This document shows positions 7,100 to 15,402 of a stretch of 64,000 bases of DNA, piece after piece. The stretch is from Isoptericola cucumis. Its GTDB lineage: Bacteria; Actinomycetota; Actinomycetes; Actinomycetales; Cellulomonadaceae. The first letter of the stretch is position 1. Every line of letters starts with the position of its first letter. Both the position numbers and the translations under genes were made by a program. Below the pieces are notes generated by a model. The model was not told the DNA's origin. It ran no database searches and saw nothing but the letters and a program-made list of their open reading frames with translations. The DNA lies in contig NZ_BMDG01000001.1 in NCBI RefSeq assembly GCF_014635665.1, positions 124,001 to 188,000 of the forward strand, read 5' to 3'.

Positions 7100-8767
7100 A
7101 TGGACCCGTCACAGCTCACCCTCACCGACATCACCCTGCGCTACGCCGACCGCGTGGTGCTCGACCGGCTCTCCCTGACCGTCGCCCCCGGCGAGCGCGT
7201 CGGCGTCGTCGGCGACAACGGCTCCGGCAAGAGCACGCTGCTCGGCGTGCTCGCCGGGGCGCTGGAGCCGCAGAACGGCACCCGCGTCGTGCACGCCCCC
7301 GGCGGCGTCGGGCACCTGAGGCAGGCGCTCGACCTGCCGCCCGCGAGCACGGTCGGGGACGCCGTCGACCACTTGCTCGCCGACCTGCGGTCGCTCGAGG
7401 CGCAGATCGGTGCGCTCGAGCGCACCCTCGGCGACCTCGACGACGACGCGCTCGACGTCGCCACGCACCGGCACGCCGCGCTCACGGCGCGCTTCGAGGC
7501 CCGCGGCGGGCACGGCGCCGACCACCGGGTCGACGTCGCCCTGCACCGCCTCGGCCTGCCCGGCCTGGACCGCGGGCGCCGGCTCGGCACCCTGTCGGGC
7601 GGCGAGCGCTCCCGCCTGGCGCTCGCCGGGACCCTCGCGGCCGACCCGGAGCTGCTGCTCCTGGACGAGCCGACGAACGACCTCGACGACGCCGCCCTGG
7701 ACTGGCTCACGGGGCGCCTGCGCGACCACGCCGGGACGGTCGTGGCCGCCACCCACGACCGGGCCTTCCTCGCCGACCTCACGACGACGCTCGTCGAGGT
7801 CGACGGCGGCGTCGCGCGACGGTACGGCGCCGGGTACGCCGGCTACCTGGCGGCGAAGGAGGCCGAGCGCGAGCAGGCGCGGCTCGCCCACGAACGGTGG
7901 CGGGCGGACCTCGACCGGAACCACCGGCTCGTGGAGACGAACGCCGCCCGCCTGGAGAACATCCCGCAGAAGGTCGAGCTGTCGATCTTCGGGGCGGCGC
8001 AGTTCCGCGCGCGCTCGCGCAGCCACGGCGCGACGTCGCGGGTCCGCCAGGCCAAGGAACGGGTGCGACGGCTGACCGACGACCCCGCGCCGCGCCCGGC
8101 GGAGCGGGCCGAGTTCCGCACCGAGGTCGGCACGACCACCACAGCGGGAGACCGCTCCGCCGCGGCCGGCGCCGACCGGCCGGCGGTCCTGCTCGACGGC
8201 GTCGAGGTGCGCGGGCGCCTGCGGGTGCCGCGGCTGGTGGTGCGCCACGGCGAGCACGTGCTCGTCACCGGTGCGAACGGCGCCGGCAAGAGCACGCTGC
8301 TGGGCGTCGTCGCGGCCGAGGTCGAGCCCGACACCGGGGGCGTGCGCACGGTGGGCGCCGTCGGGCACCTGCGGCAGACCGACGGGTTCGGCGCGCGGGA
8401 CCGGCGCACGGTGCTGCACGGGTTCGCGGCCGGGCGGCCCGGGGACCTGGACGAGCACGCGGTGGCGCTGCTCGGCACCGGGCTGTTCGCGCCGCACGAC
8501 CTGCCGCGGCCGATCGGCGCCCTGTCCCAGGGGCAGCGCCGGCGGCTCGAGCTGGCTCGCCTGGTGACGGCACCCACCGACGTGCTGCTGGTCGACGAGC
8601 CGACGAACCACCTGGCGCCCGCGCTGGTGGAGGAGCTCGAGCAGGCGTTCGCCGCCTACGCGGGCACCCTGCTGCTGGTCTCGCACGACCGGACGACGCG
8701 CGCCCGCTTCCGCGGACGGCGCGTCGTCCTCGACGGCGGGACCATCGTCGACGACTCGGCCGCCTGA
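7100..8767 (+). CDS. ABC-F ATPase, probable ribosome protection protein
   Basis: A 555-residue soluble ABC-F protein: two ATP-binding cassettes with no membrane domain. Domain 1 has Walker A GDNGSGKST (38-46), signature LSGGERSRLALAG and Walker B LLLLDEPTNDLD; domain 2 has GANGAGKST, LSQGQRRRLELARL and LLVDEPTNHL. Between them is a charged linker (about 255-340), the part that reaches the ribosomal peptidyl-transferase centre in antibiotic-resistance ABC-F factors. Length and degenerate second signature (LSQGQ) fit actinobacterial resistance-type members such as those for macrolides, lincosamides or pleuromutilins, but the drug cannot be told. The start is ATG 7100 behind GGAAGGAG. The leader upstream suggests induction by ribosome stalling; a large hairpin ends the gene. 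Confidence 0.85.
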   Translation: MDPSQLTLTDITLRYADRVVLDRLSLTVAPGERVGVVGDNGSGKSTLLGVLAGALEPQNGTRVVHAPGGVGHLRQALDLPPASTVGDAVDHLLADLRSLEAQIGALERTLGDLDDDALDVATHRHAALTARFEARGGHGADHRVDVALHRLGLPGLDRGRRLGTLSGGERSRLALAGTLAADPELLLLDEPTNDLDDAALDWLTGRLRDHAGTVVAATHDRAFLADLTTTLVEVDGGVARRYGAGYAGYLAAKEAEREQARLAHERWRADLDRNHRLVETNAARLENIPQKVELSIFGAAQFRARSRSHGATSRVRQAKERVRRLTDDPAPRPAERAEFRTEVGTTTTAGDRSAAAGADRPAVLLDGVEVRGRLRVPRLVVRHGEHVLVTGANGAGKSTLLGVVAAEVEPDTGGVRTVGAVGHLRQTDGFGARDRRTVLHGFAAGRPGDLDEHAVALLGTGLFAPHDLPRPIGALSQGQRRRLELARLVTAPTDVLLVDEPTNHLAPALVEELEQAFAAYAGTLLLVSHDRTTRARFRGRRVVLDGGTIVDDSAA

Positions 8768-8782
8768 CGACCCGCCGCATCC

Positions 8783-8845
8783 CTTCGGCAGGACGGCTCC
8801 GGTTCGGCAGGTGTACGTGCCGAACCGACGCCGTCCCTGCCGAAG
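8783..8845. terminator. Long bidirectional hairpin terminator
   Basis: Three stacked stems form one long hairpin: CTTCGGCA/TGCCGAAG, GGACGGC/GCCGTCC and GGTTCGGCA/TGCCGAACC around an eight-base loop, with one small internal loop and a bulge. It separates the convergent ABC-F and beta-galactosidase genes and would work in both directions. Confidence 0.8.
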
Positions 8846-8857
8846 AGACCGACCAGG

Positions 8858-11800
8858 TCAGGCGTCGAGCGTGCGCCACCTCAGCTCGAGGGTGCGGGCC
8901 TGCGGGCGCAGCATCGCCGTCGGCCACACGTCCGGGCCGCAGGCGCGCGACCCGAGCCCGTGCTGGGCCGCGTCGAGGTACAGGTGGTGGCGCGCCGGCG
9001 CGGGCAGCTCGTACGGGTGGGCCGCCCGGGCCAGCTCGTGCGCGGAGTGCCGGGCGAGCGTGAAGCCGGGCAGGCGCCCCGCCGCGTCACGACCCGCGGT
9101 GACCTGCAGCCACGGCCGGCCGCCGCGCTCCAGCACGAGCTCGCGGACCTCCGGGCGGTGCCCCGACTCCTGCGGCCGCGCGTACGCCGTGGTGAGGTCG
9201 TCGATCCCGGCGGCGTGCCGCCCCACGACGACCGACCGGCGCACGTCCGGGTACGCGTCGTGCGGCCCGAGCCCGAACCACCGGGCACCGTCGACGTCGG
9301 TCGGCAGCTCCAGGTGCAGGCCGATGCGGGGCCAGACGTCGTCCCACAGGTCGTCGGGCGTCATGACGACCCGCAGCACCGCCTCGACGACGCCGTCGTC
9401 CGCCCGCTCGGCGGTCCAGGTCTCGTCGACGTCGACCGTCGCCCGGCTCTGCGCCGCCGACACCCGGCGCCGCACGGTCAGCCCGTCCACCGTCTCGTCG
9501 ACCGCGAGCGTGCGGTGCGTCAGCCTGTCCAGGCCCTGCCGGCGCCAGCGCTCGGCGACCGCCGGCGCGGGCGTGCCGCGCCACGGCAGCAGCGTCGGGT
9601 CGACGGCGTCGTAGCTGCCCATCGCCGCGCCCTCGTCGTTGTCGGTCGGCGCGCGCCACAGCTCCACGCGGGGCGCAGATACGGCGGCGCCGGCGAGCTC
9701 CACGAGCTCCGGGCCGCGGAAGACGGCCGGGGCGTCGCCCAGCGGCGCGGCCGCCCGGGCCCGGGCGCGCACCGCGGCCGGCGCGGGCAGCGCCCACTGC
9801 TCGCGCGCCACGACGTGCCCGGCGTCGGCCCACGCCGTCGGCGCGCGCAGCACGACCTCGGCGGTGGCGAACGCCTCGACGCCCGCCCCGGGCGCCGGCA
9901 GGGCGGCCGGGTCGAAGAGCTCGGCCCGCGACCGCTCCCCCGCCGCGACGGGCCGGCCGTCGGCCCCCTCGACGGCGGCCTTGCCCTCCGCCACGACGTG
10001 GCCGTCGTGCTCCACGCGCCAGCGCAGCTCGAGGTCGGCCGTGTCCGCCGTGTGCCGCCGGTTCCAGAGCTCGACGGTGCCCGGGCCGCCGTCGGGCGCG
10101 GACGCCACGACCACCGGCCGCTCGACGTGCCAGAACTCCGTCAGCCCGGGGGTGGGGGTGTCGTCGGAGAGCACCATCCCGTCCATGACGAAGTTGCCGT
10201 CGTGCACGACCTCGCCGAAGTCGCCGCCGTACGCGAAGTACTCGGCGCCGTCGGGGCCGCCGGCCGTGGTGCGGATGCCGTGGTCGCGCCACTCCCAGAT
10301 GAACCCGCCGTGCAGCCGCGGGTGGGTGTCCACGAGCTCGCGGTACTGGTCGAGCGCGCCCGGGCCGTTGCCCATGGCGTGCGCGTACTCGCACAGCAGG
10401 AACGGCTTGGACCGCTGGCGCGCCGAGTCGGCGACCGAGCACCCGAGCAGCGGCGAGAACGCGTCGTCGCTGCCGATGGACGCCGTCTCGGGCACGGTCG
10501 AGTACATCCGCGAGTAGACGTCGGTGTACTCGCCGGCGTAGTCGCCCTCGTAGTGCACGGGCCGCGACGGGTCACGACCGTGCACCCACTCGGCCATCGC
10601 CGCGAGGTTGCGGCCGGTGCCGGACTCGTTGCCGAGCGACCAGAGCACGATGCTCGGGTGGTTCTTGTCGCGCTCCACCGTGCGCCGCACCCGGTCGAGG
10701 TAGGCGTCGCGCCAGGCCGGGTCGTCGCTGGGGTTGCCCACCCAGCCGCCGGCCTCGAAGCCGTGCGTCTCGAGGTCGGTCTCGAGGATCACCCACAGGC
10801 CCAGCTCGTCGGCGAGGTCGAGCAGGCGCGGGTGCGGCGGGTAGTGGCTGGTGCGGATCGCGTTGACGTTGTGCCGCTTCATCTGCGCCAGGTCGGCGCG
10901 GGCGTGCGCCTCGTCGAAGACGCGCCCGCGGTCGGGGTGGGTCTCGTGCCGGTTCACGCCCGAGAAGGTGACCCGGCGGCCGTTGACCAGCAGCCGGTCG
11001 CCGGCGATCTCGACGCGCCGGAACCCGACGCGCAGCGTCACGGTCTCGCCCGGCTCCTCCCCCGACGAGTCCCCCGACGACGCCCTGGACGACACGCTCG
11101 CGTCGTACAGGCGCGGCACCTCCGCCGACCACGGCTCGACGACCCCCACCTCGAGGGGCGCGACGTCCGCGGCGCTCGCCCACGTCACGTCGACGCCGAG
11201 CTCGGGCACGCGCAGCCGCACCGGGTACGCGTCGTCGGACGCCCGCACCTCGGGCGCGAGGACGCCCTGGCCGGTGGCCGGCTCGTAGTCGGCGTCGAGC
11301 CACACGTCGTCGAGGGCGCCGACGGGCCGGTGCAGCAGCGTGACGTCGCGGAAGATGCCCGGCAGCCACCACTGGTCCTGGTCCTCCAGGTAGCTGGCCG
11401 CCGACCACTGCACCACCCGCACCGCGACGGTGTTGACGCCCGGCCGCACCGCGGCGGTGACGTCCAGCTCGTGCGCCAGGCGGCTGCCCGACGCCGAGCC
11501 GACCTCCTCGCCGTTCACCCAGACCGTGAAGAACGACTCCACCCCGTCGAACCGGAGCAGCACGCGGCCGCTCTCGGTCCACGCGGCCGGGACGTCCGCC
11601 TCGCGGCGGTAGTCGCCCGTCGGGTTCTCGTCCGGCACGTGCGGCGGGTCGACGGGGAACGGGAACTGCACGTTCGTGTAGATCGGCCGCCCGTACCGCC
11701 CGTCGCCGACCAGCACCCAGTGGGCGGGCACCGGCACGTCGTCCCACCCGGGGCCGCCCGCGTCGTAGCCCGGCTGCGCGAAGTCGGCCGCGCCCTCGCC

Positions 11801-11986
11801 GTCGGGCAGGACGCCGTGCGCGCCCGGGGCGCCCGGCACCCCCGGCAGCAGGCGGAACCTCCAGGTGCCGTCGAGCGACGTCCGCGGGGCGTCGCCGGCC
11901 AGCGCCGCGCGCGCCGGCTCGACCCGCCCGGTCGCGGGGGCGGTGGACTCGTGCGGCAGCCCGGTGGGCAGGGAGGACAGCGTCAT
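8858..11986 (-). CDS. lacZ: GH2 beta-galactosidase (LacZ type)
   Basis: A 1042-residue glycoside hydrolase family 2 enzyme, the length of classical LacZ. The order is a sugar-binding jelly-roll, an immunoglobulin-like domain, the (beta/alpha)8 catalytic barrel, a second sandwich domain and the C-terminal beta-galactosidase small chain (DNDEGAAMGSYDAVDP with the lactose-enzyme-specific supersandwich). The acid/base Glu is in LWSLGNESGTG and the nucleophile Glu in FLLCEYAHAMGNGPG, both intact. It removes terminal beta-galactose in the cytoplasm, as it has no signal peptide. ATG 11986 overlaps the permease stop as ATGA, so translation is coupled; it is the last gene of a sugar-importer operon, which suggests a beta-galactoside oligosaccharide is imported and cut inside. 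Confidence 0.92.
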   Translation of the reverse strand: MTLSSLPTGLPHESTAPATGRVEPARAALAGDAPRTSLDGTWRFRLLPGVPGAPGAHGVLPDGEGAADFAQPGYDAGGPGWDDVPVPAHWVLVGDGRYGRPIYTNVQFPFPVDPPHVPDENPTGDYRREADVPAAWTESGRVLLRFDGVESFFTVWVNGEEVGSASGSRLAHELDVTAAVRPGVNTVAVRVVQWSAASYLEDQDQWWLPGIFRDVTLLHRPVGALDDVWLDADYEPATGQGVLAPEVRASDDAYPVRLRVPELGVDVTWASAADVAPLEVGVVEPWSAEVPRLYDASVSSRASSGDSSGEEPGETVTLRVGFRRVEIAGDRLLVNGRRVTFSGVNRHETHPDRGRVFDEAHARADLAQMKRHNVNAIRTSHYPPHPRLLDLADELGLWVILETDLETHGFEAGGWVGNPSDDPAWRDAYLDRVRRTVERDKNHPSIVLWSLGNESGTGRNLAAMAEWVHGRDPSRPVHYEGDYAGEYTDVYSRMYSTVPETASIGSDDAFSPLLGCSVADSARQRSKPFLLCEYAHAMGNGPGALDQYRELVDTHPRLHGGFIWEWRDHGIRTTAGGPDGAEYFAYGGDFGEVVHDGNFVMDGMVLSDDTPTPGLTEFWHVERPVVVASAPDGGPGTVELWNRRHTADTADLELRWRVEHDGHVVAEGKAAVEGADGRPVAAGERSRAELFDPAALPAPGAGVEAFATAEVVLRAPTAWADAGHVVAREQWALPAPAAVRARARAAAPLGDAPAVFRGPELVELAGAAVSAPRVELWRAPTDNDEGAAMGSYDAVDPTLLPWRGTPAPAVAERWRRQGLDRLTHRTLAVDETVDGLTVRRRVSAAQSRATVDVDETWTAERADDGVVEAVLRVVMTPDDLWDDVWPRIGLHLELPTDVDGARWFGLGPHDAYPDVRRSVVVGRHAAGIDDLTTAYARPQESGHRPEVRELVLERGGRPWLQVTAGRDAAGRLPGFTLARHSAHELARAAHPYELPAPARHHLYLDAAQHGLGSRACGPDVWPTAMLRPQARTLELRWRTLDA

Positions 11987-12903
11987 GCCTTGACAGCACC
12001 TTCCGTCAGGCCGCCCCGCCAGAACCGCTGGAGCACGATCATGGCGATGGCGAGCGGGATGACCGAGAGCAGCACGCCCCCGGTGGTGAGCTCGTAGAAC
12101 TCGGGCAGCCGGTCGGTCTGGCTGTTCCAGTTGTTGAGCCCCAGGGTGATCGGGTAGAGCTCCTGGTCGCTCAGCATGACGAGCGGCAGGAAGTAGTTGT
12201 TCCAGATGCCGACGATCTGGAACAGGAACACCGTCACGAGCGCGGGTGTCATGATCCGCAGCCCGATGGTGTGGAAGATGCGCAGCTCGCCCGCCCCGTC
12301 GATGCGGGCGGCCTCCATCAGCGACGAGTCCACCGACGAGTCCGCGTAGATGCGGCACAGGAAGAACCCGAACGGCGAGACCAGCGACGGGATGAGCACG
12401 CTCCAGTACGTGTTCGCGAGCCCGAGCTGGCTGAACAGCAGGAACAGCGGCAGCGCCGTCGCCGTCCCGGGCACCAGCACGCCGCCGAGCACCAGGCCGA
12501 AGACGAGGTTGTTCCCGCGGAAGCGGTACTTCGCGAGCGCGTAGCCGCCCGCCGCCGCGAGGTAGGTCGCGATCAGCCCGCCCACCCCGGCGTACAGGAC
12601 GGAGTTGCCCAGCCAGCGCACGAAGACGCCGCCGCCGTACGTGAGCACGGCCGCGAGGTTGTCGAAGAGCGCGAACGTGTCACCGAACCAGAAGCCGTTC
12701 GTGCCGAACAGGTCGTCCGTCGTCTTCGACGCGGCGACGACCACCCAGTACACGGGCACCAGGAAGTAGAGGGCGACGACGACGAGGATCCCCGTGACGA
12801 TGATCTTCGTCGCGGGCTGGCCGCGGCGGACCTGCCCCGGCTCGCCCGCCGCGGCGCCCTGGTCGGCCGCCGTGCGCGGCCGGGTGGAGACGGTGGCGGT
12901 CAT
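11983..12903 (-). CDS. Sugar ABC transporter permease (MalG type)
   Basis: A 306-residue inner-membrane permease of the carbohydrate-uptake-1 family. Six membrane segments can be followed from IIVTGILVVVALYFLVPVYW to LLSVIPLAIAMIVLQRFW. The EAA loop that docks on the ATPase reads EAARIDGAGELRIFHTIGLR. It pairs with the MalF-type permease encoded just upstream, overlapping it by ATGA at 12900-12903, and is itself coupled to the beta-galactosidase. No ATPase is in this operon, so it probably uses a shared MsiK-like ATPase, as is common in actinobacteria; the ATPase at 18798 belongs to another transporter class. Confidence 0.9.
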   Translation of the reverse strand: MTATVSTRPRTAADQGAAAGEPGQVRRGQPATKIIVTGILVVVALYFLVPVYWVVVAASKTTDDLFGTNGFWFGDTFALFDNLAAVLTYGGGVFVRWLGNSVLYAGVGGLIATYLAAAGGYALAKYRFRGNNLVFGLVLGGVLVPGTATALPLFLLFSQLGLANTYWSVLIPSLVSPFGFFLCRIYADSSVDSSLMEAARIDGAGELRIFHTIGLRIMTPALVTVFLFQIVGIWNNYFLPLVMLSDQELYPITLGLNNWNSQTDRLPEFYELTTGGVLLSVIPLAIAMIVLQRFWRGGLTEGAVKA

Positions 12904-13874
12904 CGCGAGCTCCTGTTCGTCAGGCGGAGGAAGAGGAACGACAGCGCGAACGCGACCAGGGCGATGAGGACCGACTGGGCCGCGGCGAGGTTGTAGTCGT
13001 TGTACGCGAAGGCCGTCGTGTAGGCCGACAGGTTGGGCGTGTACTGCGAGTCGATCGCCGGCGAGACCGACTTCAGCAGCTGCGGCTCGGCGAACAGCTG
13101 CAGGGTGCCGATGATCGAGAACACCGTCGTGAGGACGAGCGCGGGGCGGATCAGGGGCAGCTGGATCGACGTCGCCGTGCGCCAGGGGCCGGCACCGTCG
13201 ACGCGCGCCGCCTCGTACAGCTCGGACGGGATCGCCTTGAGCTGCGCCACGATGATGAGCATGTTGTAGCCCGCGTACGTCCAGGTCACGATGTTCGCGA
13301 TCGACCACAGGACCGTGCCGGCGCCGAGGAAGTCGGGCGTGTACCCGAACAGCATCTCCGAGACGTCGATGATCGGGCTCAGCCCGGGCACGTACAGGAA
13401 CGACCAGAGGATCGTCGCGATGACGCCCGGGATGCCGTACGGCAGGAAGAACGTCGCGCGGAAGAAGCCCGGCCAGCGCGCCGACGCGGACTCCAGCAGC
13501 AGCGCCAGCACCGTCGCGGCCACGATCATCACCGGGACCTGCACGATGCCGAACAGGAGCATGCGCCAGATCGAGGCCACGAAGTTCCCGTCCTCGAGGA
13601 CGAGGCGGTAGTTCTCGAACCAGGCGAACGTGCTGGTGACGCCCTCCTCGCCGAACAGCCCCGCGCGGGTGACCTTCGTGAAGCTCTGCACGATCGCGAC
13701 GAGGATCGGCAGGATGAACGTCAGCAGGAACAGGGCGAGGAACGGGGAGACGAGGATCCACGGGGCGCGGTCCACCGCGCCGCGCTTCCGCGGGCGGGCG
13801 GCGGACCGCGTGGCGGCGGCTCCCGTGGTGGGGCCCCCGGCGGGCCCCGGCGTGCGTGCGGTCTGCGTCGTCAT
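12900..13874 (-). CDS. Sugar ABC transporter permease (MalF type)
   Basis: A 324-residue inner-membrane permease, partner of the MalG-type gene that follows it. About 35 polar residues precede the first membrane segment (APWILVSPFLALFLLTFILP), and the large periplasmic loop after it fits MalF-like proteins. The EAA motif is YEAARVDGAGPWRTATSIQL. ATG 13874 overlaps the solute-binding protein stop as ATGA, so binding protein and both permeases are made in a coupled way. In this operon the imported sugar is most likely a beta-galactoside, judged from the enzyme gene at the end. Confidence 0.9.
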   Translation of the reverse strand: MTTQTARTPGPAGGPTTGAAATRSAARPRKRGAVDRAPWILVSPFLALFLLTFILPILVAIVQSFTKVTRAGLFGEEGVTSTFAWFENYRLVLEDGNFVASIWRMLLFGIVQVPVMIVAATVLALLLESASARWPGFFRATFFLPYGIPGVIATILWSFLYVPGLSPIIDVSEMLFGYTPDFLGAGTVLWSIANIVTWTYAGYNMLIIVAQLKAIPSELYEAARVDGAGPWRTATSIQLPLIRPALVLTTVFSIIGTLQLFAEPQLLKSVSPAIDSQYTPNLSAYTTAFAYNDYNLAAAQSVLIALVAFALSFLFLRLTNRSSR

Positions 13875-15208
13875 CGGTCCGCCTTCCGGATCGTCAGGCC
13901 CTTCTGGCGGAAGACCTCGATGGTCCGCTGCTCGGCCGCCACCACCGCGTCGACGAGGGTGCCGCCCGTCGCCTTGCCGCGGAACCCGTCGCCGAGGATG
14001 TTGAACGTCTGCTGGGTGATGGGCCACCACTGCCAGTCGGGGTTCTGCTGCTGCGTGGCCGGCTGGAACACCTCGGTGTTGTACCGCTGCCCGCCGAAGA
14101 ACTCGCTCGGCTCCTCGCGCGCCGCCCCGATGTAGTCGCGGGCCGGCGACCAGCCGATGCCGGAGTGCTCGATCATCGCGTCGACGCCCTCGGGGCTGGT
14201 GGTCATCCAGACGGCGAACTCCATCGCCTCCTTCGGGTGCTTGCTGTTCGCGAGCACCGCGGCCGTCGACCCGCCGATGAACGACGAGCCGTACCCGTGC
14301 TCCCAGCGCGGGGCGGGCGCCACGCGCCACTTGCCCTCGGCGCCGCTGACGCTCTCCAGCAGCGCGTCGCCCCAGCTCGCCTGCACGAGCGAGGCGATCT
14401 TGTCGTCCGCCGCGGCGGCGTACCAGCCGGGGCTGAACGGGTTGGCGGACGTGGTCACCAGGTCGTCGTCGATGGCCTTGTCGAAGAAGCGGGCGACGTC
14501 GAGGGTGATCTCGTCCGCCATGTCGATGACCCAGCCGTCGTCGGTGCTGCGCAGCCACGTCGCCCCGGCCTGCATCGCGTGGCCCCCGAAGATGGAGGCG
14601 TCGTCGAGCGCGAACGCGTCGATGAAGACGCCGAGCTCCCGGATGGCGGGCGCCACCTCGGCCCACTGCGTCCAGGTCGTGGGGACGGGCACGCCCGCCT
14701 GCTCGTACAGGTCCGGCCGGTAGTACATCCCGACCGGGCCGGAGTCCTGCGGGATGCCGTAGACGCCGTCGGCGAAGCCGACCTGGCTCCACAGCGTCTC
14801 GTCGAAGCGGTCGGCGTGCTCGTCGATGCCGTACCGGCGCAGGTCGACCAGCCCGTTGACCAGCATGAACTCGGGGATCGACCGCATCTCGACCTGCCCG
14901 AGGTCCGGCCCGCCGCCCGCCGCGAGCGCCGAGTACATCTTCTGGTACCCGCCGTCGTTGCCGCCCGGGATCCAGGAGACCTCGACCTGCACGTTCGGGT
15001 TCTTGGCGTTCCAGATGTCGGCGACCTTCTGCAGGTCCTTGAGCCAGGCCCAGTACGTGAGCGTGATCTTCTCGCCCGCCGCGGCGGCCGGGACCACCGG
15101 CTGGGTGTTGACCGACGTCGTCCCCGGTGTCGCGCACCCGGCGAGCGCCGCCGCGGCGCCTCCCGCGAGTCCCATGCCGAGGAGCTCGCGTCTCGTGACA
15201 GCTCGCAT
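13871..15208 (-). CDS. Extracellular sugar-binding lipoprotein (SBP family 1)
   Basis: A 445-residue solute-binding protein that delivers sugar to the two permeases. The leader carries twin arginines and a lipobox (TRRELLGMGLAGGAAAALAGC), so it may be exported by the Tat route and then lipid-anchored at the cysteine near residue 27. The body has the usual MalE-like pattern: ITLTYWAWLKDLQKVADIWN at the start, GVYGIPQDSGPVGMYYRPDL in the hinge region and FIGGSTAAVLANSKHPKEAM later. ATG 15208 is chosen for GGGGA five bases upstream; the frame from 15268 is open but has no site. It heads the beta-galactosidase operon, with a LacI-type operator 50 bases upstream. Confidence 0.9.
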   Translation of the reverse strand: MRAVTRRELLGMGLAGGAAAALAGCATPGTTSVNTQPVVPAAAAGEKITLTYWAWLKDLQKVADIWNAKNPNVQVEVSWIPGGNDGGYQKMYSALAAGGGPDLGQVEMRSIPEFMLVNGLVDLRRYGIDEHADRFDETLWSQVGFADGVYGIPQDSGPVGMYYRPDLYEQAGVPVPTTWTQWAEVAPAIRELGVFIDAFALDDASIFGGHAMQAGATWLRSTDDGWVIDMADEITLDVARFFDKAIDDDLVTTSANPFSPGWYAAAADDKIASLVQASWGDALLESVSGAEGKWRVAPAPRWEHGYGSSFIGGSTAAVLANSKHPKEAMEFAVWMTTSPEGVDAMIEHSGIGWSPARDYIGAAREEPSEFFGGQRYNTEVFQPATQQQNPDWQWWPITQQTFNILGDGFRGKATGGTLVDAVVAAEQRTIEVFRQKGLTIRKADR

Positions 15209-15259
15209 CCGTCCCCACTTCGTCGTGACGGCACCGGGGTCCAGGCCCCGGCGCCCGAA

Positions 15260-15271
15260 TGAACGCATTCA
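15260..15271. promoter_or_regulatory. LacI-type operator TGAACGCATTCA
   Basis: An imperfect palindrome, TGAACG / CATTCA (one mismatch between half-sites), lies about 50 bases upstream of the beta-galactosidase operon. It resembles the operator at 609-620 in its TGAA...TTCA ends. No LacI gene is adjacent, so the regulator would be one encoded elsewhere, possibly the one at 820 or 21262. Confidence 0.45.
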
Positions 15272-15379
15272 ACGTAGCAGCGCTCCCACGCCGCGACGGA
15301 CGCCCGTCCCCGGGCGTGTCAGGGCCTCCTCTCGAGGGCGTCGTTTCTCCTGCCGAGCGGCTGCGCGACGGGAAGATCT

Positions 15380-15399
15380 CCGGCCCCGGCGAGGGCCGG
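15380..15399 (-). terminator. Hairpin after uxuB
   Basis: CCGGCCC and GGGCCGG form a seven-base stem with a six-base loop, starting four bases past the uxuB stop at 15403 on the minus strand. It probably separates the uronate operon from the beta-galactosidase operon, although no T-tract follows. Confidence 0.45.
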
Positions 15400-15402
15400 G
15401 CG

